Assembly: GCF_008124885.1 (NCBI RefSeq)
Contig: NZ_VNHX01000006.1
Location: forward strand, 109,544 to 173,543
DNA: 64,000 nucleotides
Direction: 5' to 3'
DNA from: Sphingobacterium allocomposti
Lineage (GTDB): Bacteria > Bacteroidota > Bacteroidia > Sphingobacteriales > Sphingobacteriaceae
The notes below the pieces were generated by a model. That model was given only the letters and a program-made list of their open reading frames with translations, was not told where the DNA came from and ran no database searches. The translations under genes were made by a program, and so were the position numbers. Shown one piece after another: positions 61,884-64,000 of the stretch. The first letter of the stretch is position 1. Each line of letters starts with the position of its first letter.

Positions 61884-62255
61884 TTACGATTTGTTGTGCT
61901 TGATCATATCCATAATCTCTTCCAGCTCTTCGGAGGACAGCTTCTCCTCTTTTACGAAGAAGGAGACCATTTCTTTATACGAGTTCTTAAAATAGTCGCT
62001 CACGAAATTGTTCATAAATTTCGCTTTGTATTCTACTTCCGAGATAAGCGGCTCGTAGCGCTTTGCGTTAGCGTACTTTACGGCCTTAACATATCCCTTT
62101 CGCTCTAGATTCTTTATCGTCGAAGCGAGCGTTGTATACGGCGGCTTCTCTCCTTTTAAATTATCGAGCACTTCTTTCACAAATCCGCCTCCCAGCTGCC
62201 AGATGGACAGCATGGCTTCTTCTTCCTGCATTGTTAACTTTTCCATATTCAACAT
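61884..62255 (-). CDS. BlaI/MecI/CopY-family transcriptional repressor
   Basis: A 123-residue winged-helix repressor. Motifs: LTMQEEEAMLSIWQLGGGFVKEVLDNL (helix-turn-helix start), PPYTTLASTIKNLERKGYVKAVKYANAKRYEPLISEVEYKAK (recognition helix and wing), then a C-terminal dimerisation helix, VSDYFKNSYKEMVSFF. In the family the repressor is cleaved after its partner M56 peptidase senses a signal; here that partner is encoded four bases downstream. No beta-lactamase is nearby, so the regulated genes lie elsewhere or are this operon itself. A dyad upstream is a likely autoregulatory operator. Confidence 0.92.
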   Translation of the reverse strand: MLNMEKLTMQEEEAMLSIWQLGGGFVKEVLDNLKGEKPPYTTLASTIKNLERKGYVKAVKYANAKRYEPLISEVEYKAKFMNNFVSDYFKNSYKEMVSFFVKEEKLSSEELEEIMDMIKHNKS

Positions 62256-62272
62256 ACTAACTTATAGCAATG

Positions 62273-62289
62273 TTACGAAAAAATCGTAA
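62273..62289. promoter_or_regulatory. Candidate BlaI operator
   Basis: TTACGA-AAAAA-TCGTAA is a perfect inverted repeat with six-base arms, 17 bases upstream of the repressor start. On the minus strand it overlaps the likely promoter (TAACATTG, one mismatch to TAnnTTTG). Size and position fit autoregulation by a dimeric BlaI-type repressor. Confidence 0.55.
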
Positions 62290-62304
62290 GAAAATCAAAC
62301 ACTA

Positions 62305-62379
62305 TTATTTTTTGTAACCGATCACAGGGTCCGGCCGCCGTTTTAGCTTACGGTCCGCCCGTATCTGCTCCTCCGTCAT
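62305..62379 (-). CDS. Possible 24-residue small protein with a strong Shine-Dalgarno
   Basis: A short ORF, MTEEQIRADRK...YKK, basic and hydrophilic. It is preceded at the ideal distance by AAGGAGGTGG (62393-62384), one of the best ribosome-binding sites in the window, in a genome where most genes lack one. No family is recognised and no clear promoter is visible. It may be a real small protein upstream of blaI, the tail of a decayed gene, or chance. Confidence 0.35.
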   Translation of the reverse strand: MTEEQIRADRKLKRRPDPVIGYKK

Positions 62380-62424
62380 ATTACCACCTCCTTCACACGG
62401 TATAACGCCCTATCGATCGCATCA

Positions 62425-62568
62425 TATCTTTGGGCTGCGGCAGCGACCATTGTCCGAAGATGGCTACTATAAAGGACAGCAACAGAATAAAACCGACCTA
62501 AAATGACGTACTCATGTCATTTTAATTAACCGCCATATTCGGATTTATCGTCTATTTTTTTACATTTG
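62425..62568 (+). promoter_or_regulatory. gltA upstream region with two -7 boxes
   Basis: TACATTTG at 62561-62568 is a perfect -7 box 20 bases before the gltA ATG. TATCTTTG at 62425-62432 is a second one further out. Neither has a clear TTTG at -33. No gene is supported between them. Confidence 0.5.
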
Positions 62569-62588
62569 TAGAAACTAGATTATTACAT

Positions 62589-63875
62589 ATGTCGGATAAA
62601 GCAACAATAAATTTAGACGGTGCTTCCTATGAGCTGCCAGTTGTTATTGGTACTGAAAACGAAAAAGCTATTGACATCTCGAAACTTAGAGATCAATCGG
62701 GATATATTACCCTGGATCCGGGTTTTAAAAATACAGGTGCTACGAAAAGTGCCATCACGTATTTAGATGGCGAACAGGGGATTCTCCAATACAGAGGTTA
62801 TCCCATTGAACAGCTGGCTGAAAAATCAACTTTCCTGGAAGTGGCCTATTTGCTAATTTATGGAGAGCTTCCCAGTAAAGACGTGTTAGAGAAATTCCGG
62901 GCTGATATCCGGAAACAGATGATGATCCATGAAGATATGAAAAATTTCTTCGCTGGGTTTCCTTCCAAGTCCCATCCTATGGGTCAGCTGTCATGCCTTG
63001 TGGGCGCCTTGTCGGCTTTCTACCCCGAGTCTTTGAACCCAAACGCTACAGACGAAGAAGAAAATAAGACAATCATCAATCTTCTTGCGAAGATGCCGAC
63101 AATCGTGTCGTGGATCCAGAAGAAATCGCTTGGTCATCCTGTCGTATACCCGAAAAATAACCTTGGGTATATAGAAAACTTCCTAACCATGATTTTCGGT
63201 GAGGTAACCGGCGAAACAACTTTCGACCCGGTCGTTATCAGCGCGATGCATAAGCTGTTGATTTTGCATGCTGATCATGAACAGAATTGTTCAACTTCTA
63301 CCGTGCGGATTGTAGGATCATCGAACGCGAATTTATACGCCTCTGTATCAGCGGGAATCAACGCGCTATGGGGGCCGCTGCATGGAGGTGCCAACCAGGC
63401 GGTGATTGAAATGCTTGAAGCTATCAAAAACGACGGTGGCGATGCCGAGAAGTACCTTGCCAAGGCAAAAGACAAGAATGACCCATTCCGCCTTATGGGC
63501 TTCGGCCACCGGGTATATAAAAACTTTGACCCGCGGGCGAAAATCATAAAAAAAGCGTGCGACGATATTCTCGCTAAGCTTGGCGTAAACGATCCGGTGC
63601 TGGACATTGCAAAGAAACTGGAGGAAGCGGCGCTGAACGATCAGTATTTTATTGATAGAAAACTATATCCGAATGTCGATTTCTACTCGGGAATTATTTA
63701 TCGCGCCCTAGGTTTCCAATCAGATATGTTTACGGTATTATTTGCCTTGGGCCGTCTACCGGGATGGATTGCACAATGGAAAGAGATGCGTGACAATAAA
63801 GAACCTATCGGCCGTCCACGCCAGGTATACATCGGACAGACAAAACGCGATTACATTGACATCGATAAACGCTGA
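62589..63875 (+). CDS. gltA: Citrate synthase
   Basis: Condenses acetyl-CoA and oxaloacetate to citrate, the entry to the TCA cycle. The 428-residue type-II (hexameric, Gram-negative) enzyme includes LDGEQGILQYRGYPIEQLAE, LILHADHEQNCSTSTVR (with the catalytic His), ALWGPLHGGANQAVIEML, MGFGHRVYKNFDPRA (second catalytic His) and NVDFYSGIIYRALGF (catalytic Asp). Length and motifs are regular. Single-gene unit with a strong terminator. Confidence 0.98.
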   Translation: MSDKATINLDGASYELPVVIGTENEKAIDISKLRDQSGYITLDPGFKNTGATKSAITYLDGEQGILQYRGYPIEQLAEKSTFLEVAYLLIYGELPSKDVLEKFRADIRKQMMIHEDMKNFFAGFPSKSHPMGQLSCLVGALSAFYPESLNPNATDEEENKTIINLLAKMPTIVSWIQKKSLGHPVVYPKNNLGYIENFLTMIFGEVTGETTFDPVVISAMHKLLILHADHEQNCSTSTVRIVGSSNANLYASVSAGINALWGPLHGGANQAVIEMLEAIKNDGGDAEKYLAKAKDKNDPFRLMGFGHRVYKNFDPRAKIIKKACDDILAKLGVNDPVLDIAKKLEEAALNDQYFIDRKLYPNVDFYSGIIYRALGFQSDMFTVLFALGRLPGWIAQWKEMRDNKEPIGRPRQVYIGQTKRDYIDIDKR

Positions 63876-63940
63876 TAAATGAACAAAAAAAGTCCCGGAG
63901 ATTTCAAGGGCACTGAAAAAGTCCCCTTAGAAAAAAGGCT

Positions 63941-63981
63941 AAAAAAAGGAGTGGAAAACAGCAGTTTTCTGCTCCTTTTTT
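63941..63981 (+). terminator. gltA terminator, possibly bidirectional
   Basis: AAAAAAGGAG-tg-GAAAAC, loop AGCA, GTTTTC-tg-CTCCTTTTTT: a long hairpin with A- and T-runs on the two sides. Confidence 0.85.
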
Positions 63982-64000
63982 CGTATCTTAATGTAGGCTT

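Noticed and set aside
1..64000. CRISPR arrays, prophage, restriction-modification, toxin-antitoxin or biosynthetic clusters
   Set aside because: No regularly spaced repeats, phage structural genes, integrase, methyltransferase/nuclease pair or synthase genes were found. Apart from the patch at 1-2300 the gene content is core metabolism, translation and envelope.

Overview
The window looks like a chromosomal segment from a Bacteroidota bacterium, most likely family Sphingobacteriaceae (Sphingobacterium, Parapedobacter or Olivibacter type). The reasons are: repeated promoters of the Bacteroidota form (TTTG, about 19-21 nt, TAnnTTTG); few Shine-Dalgarno sequences outside the ribosomal-protein genes; a split transketolase; an ISAon1-type insertion sequence; a BlaI/M56 pair whose peptidase carries plug-like domains; a DUF2723 membrane protein; and an HU-CCDC81/SPOR protein. 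Nearly everything is core genome. The genus is inferred by eye from protein resemblance, not from a search.

Layout. 1-2640: a small accessory patch with a secreted short peptide, a decayed ISAon1-type element, a possible tRNA fragment and tRNA-Pro(TGG), with an 18-bp copy of the tRNA 3' end 1.5 kb away. 2641-9020: rplS, a CBM9-like/glycosidase-like pair, pyrG and yidC. 9087-15999: acyl-CoA dehydrogenase, a small lipoprotein followed by a striking phased array of palindromes, purB, nfu and split transketolase. 16052-17908: ECF sigma factor, a repeat-bearing membrane protein and a Spy-like protein in one operon. 18017-21278: aminotransferase, SGNH hydrolase and rRNA methyltransferase. 21682-26790: thrA-thrB-thrC on the minus strand behind a complete transcription attenuator with an Ile/Thr-rich leader peptide. 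27024-34191: NlpC/P60 peptidase, phosphoribosyltransferase, and a minus-strand envelope cluster (MltD-like, TatA, EnvC-like, DUF4292, TPR).

34467-37213: rplM-rpsI-rpsB and tsf, with a hairpin at the predicted mRNA 5' end. 37328-42309: SGNH hydrolase, AI-2E family transporter, an Ada-like/AlkB alkylation-repair pair and a short-chain dehydrogenase. 42393-51857: minus-strand cluster of folC, TonB-like, ExbD, ExbB, HU/SPOR protein, outer-membrane barrel and a giant TPR protein, which reads as an envelope machine energised by the proton motive force. 52075-56882: pyrB, pyrR and the DUF2723 protein. 57158-59998: two tRNA-Gln genes, prs, rplY and pth. 60032-62255: BlaI/M56 regulatory pair with a candidate operator. 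62589-63875: gltA.

No prophage, CRISPR array, restriction system or defence island is visible. The interesting material is mostly regulatory DNA: the threonine attenuator, the 21-bp-phased palindrome array, the BlaI-type dyad, two genes whose -7 box lies five bases from the start codon, and the rplM 5' hairpin. Promoter, operator and terminator calls come from reading the sequence; none has been tested.
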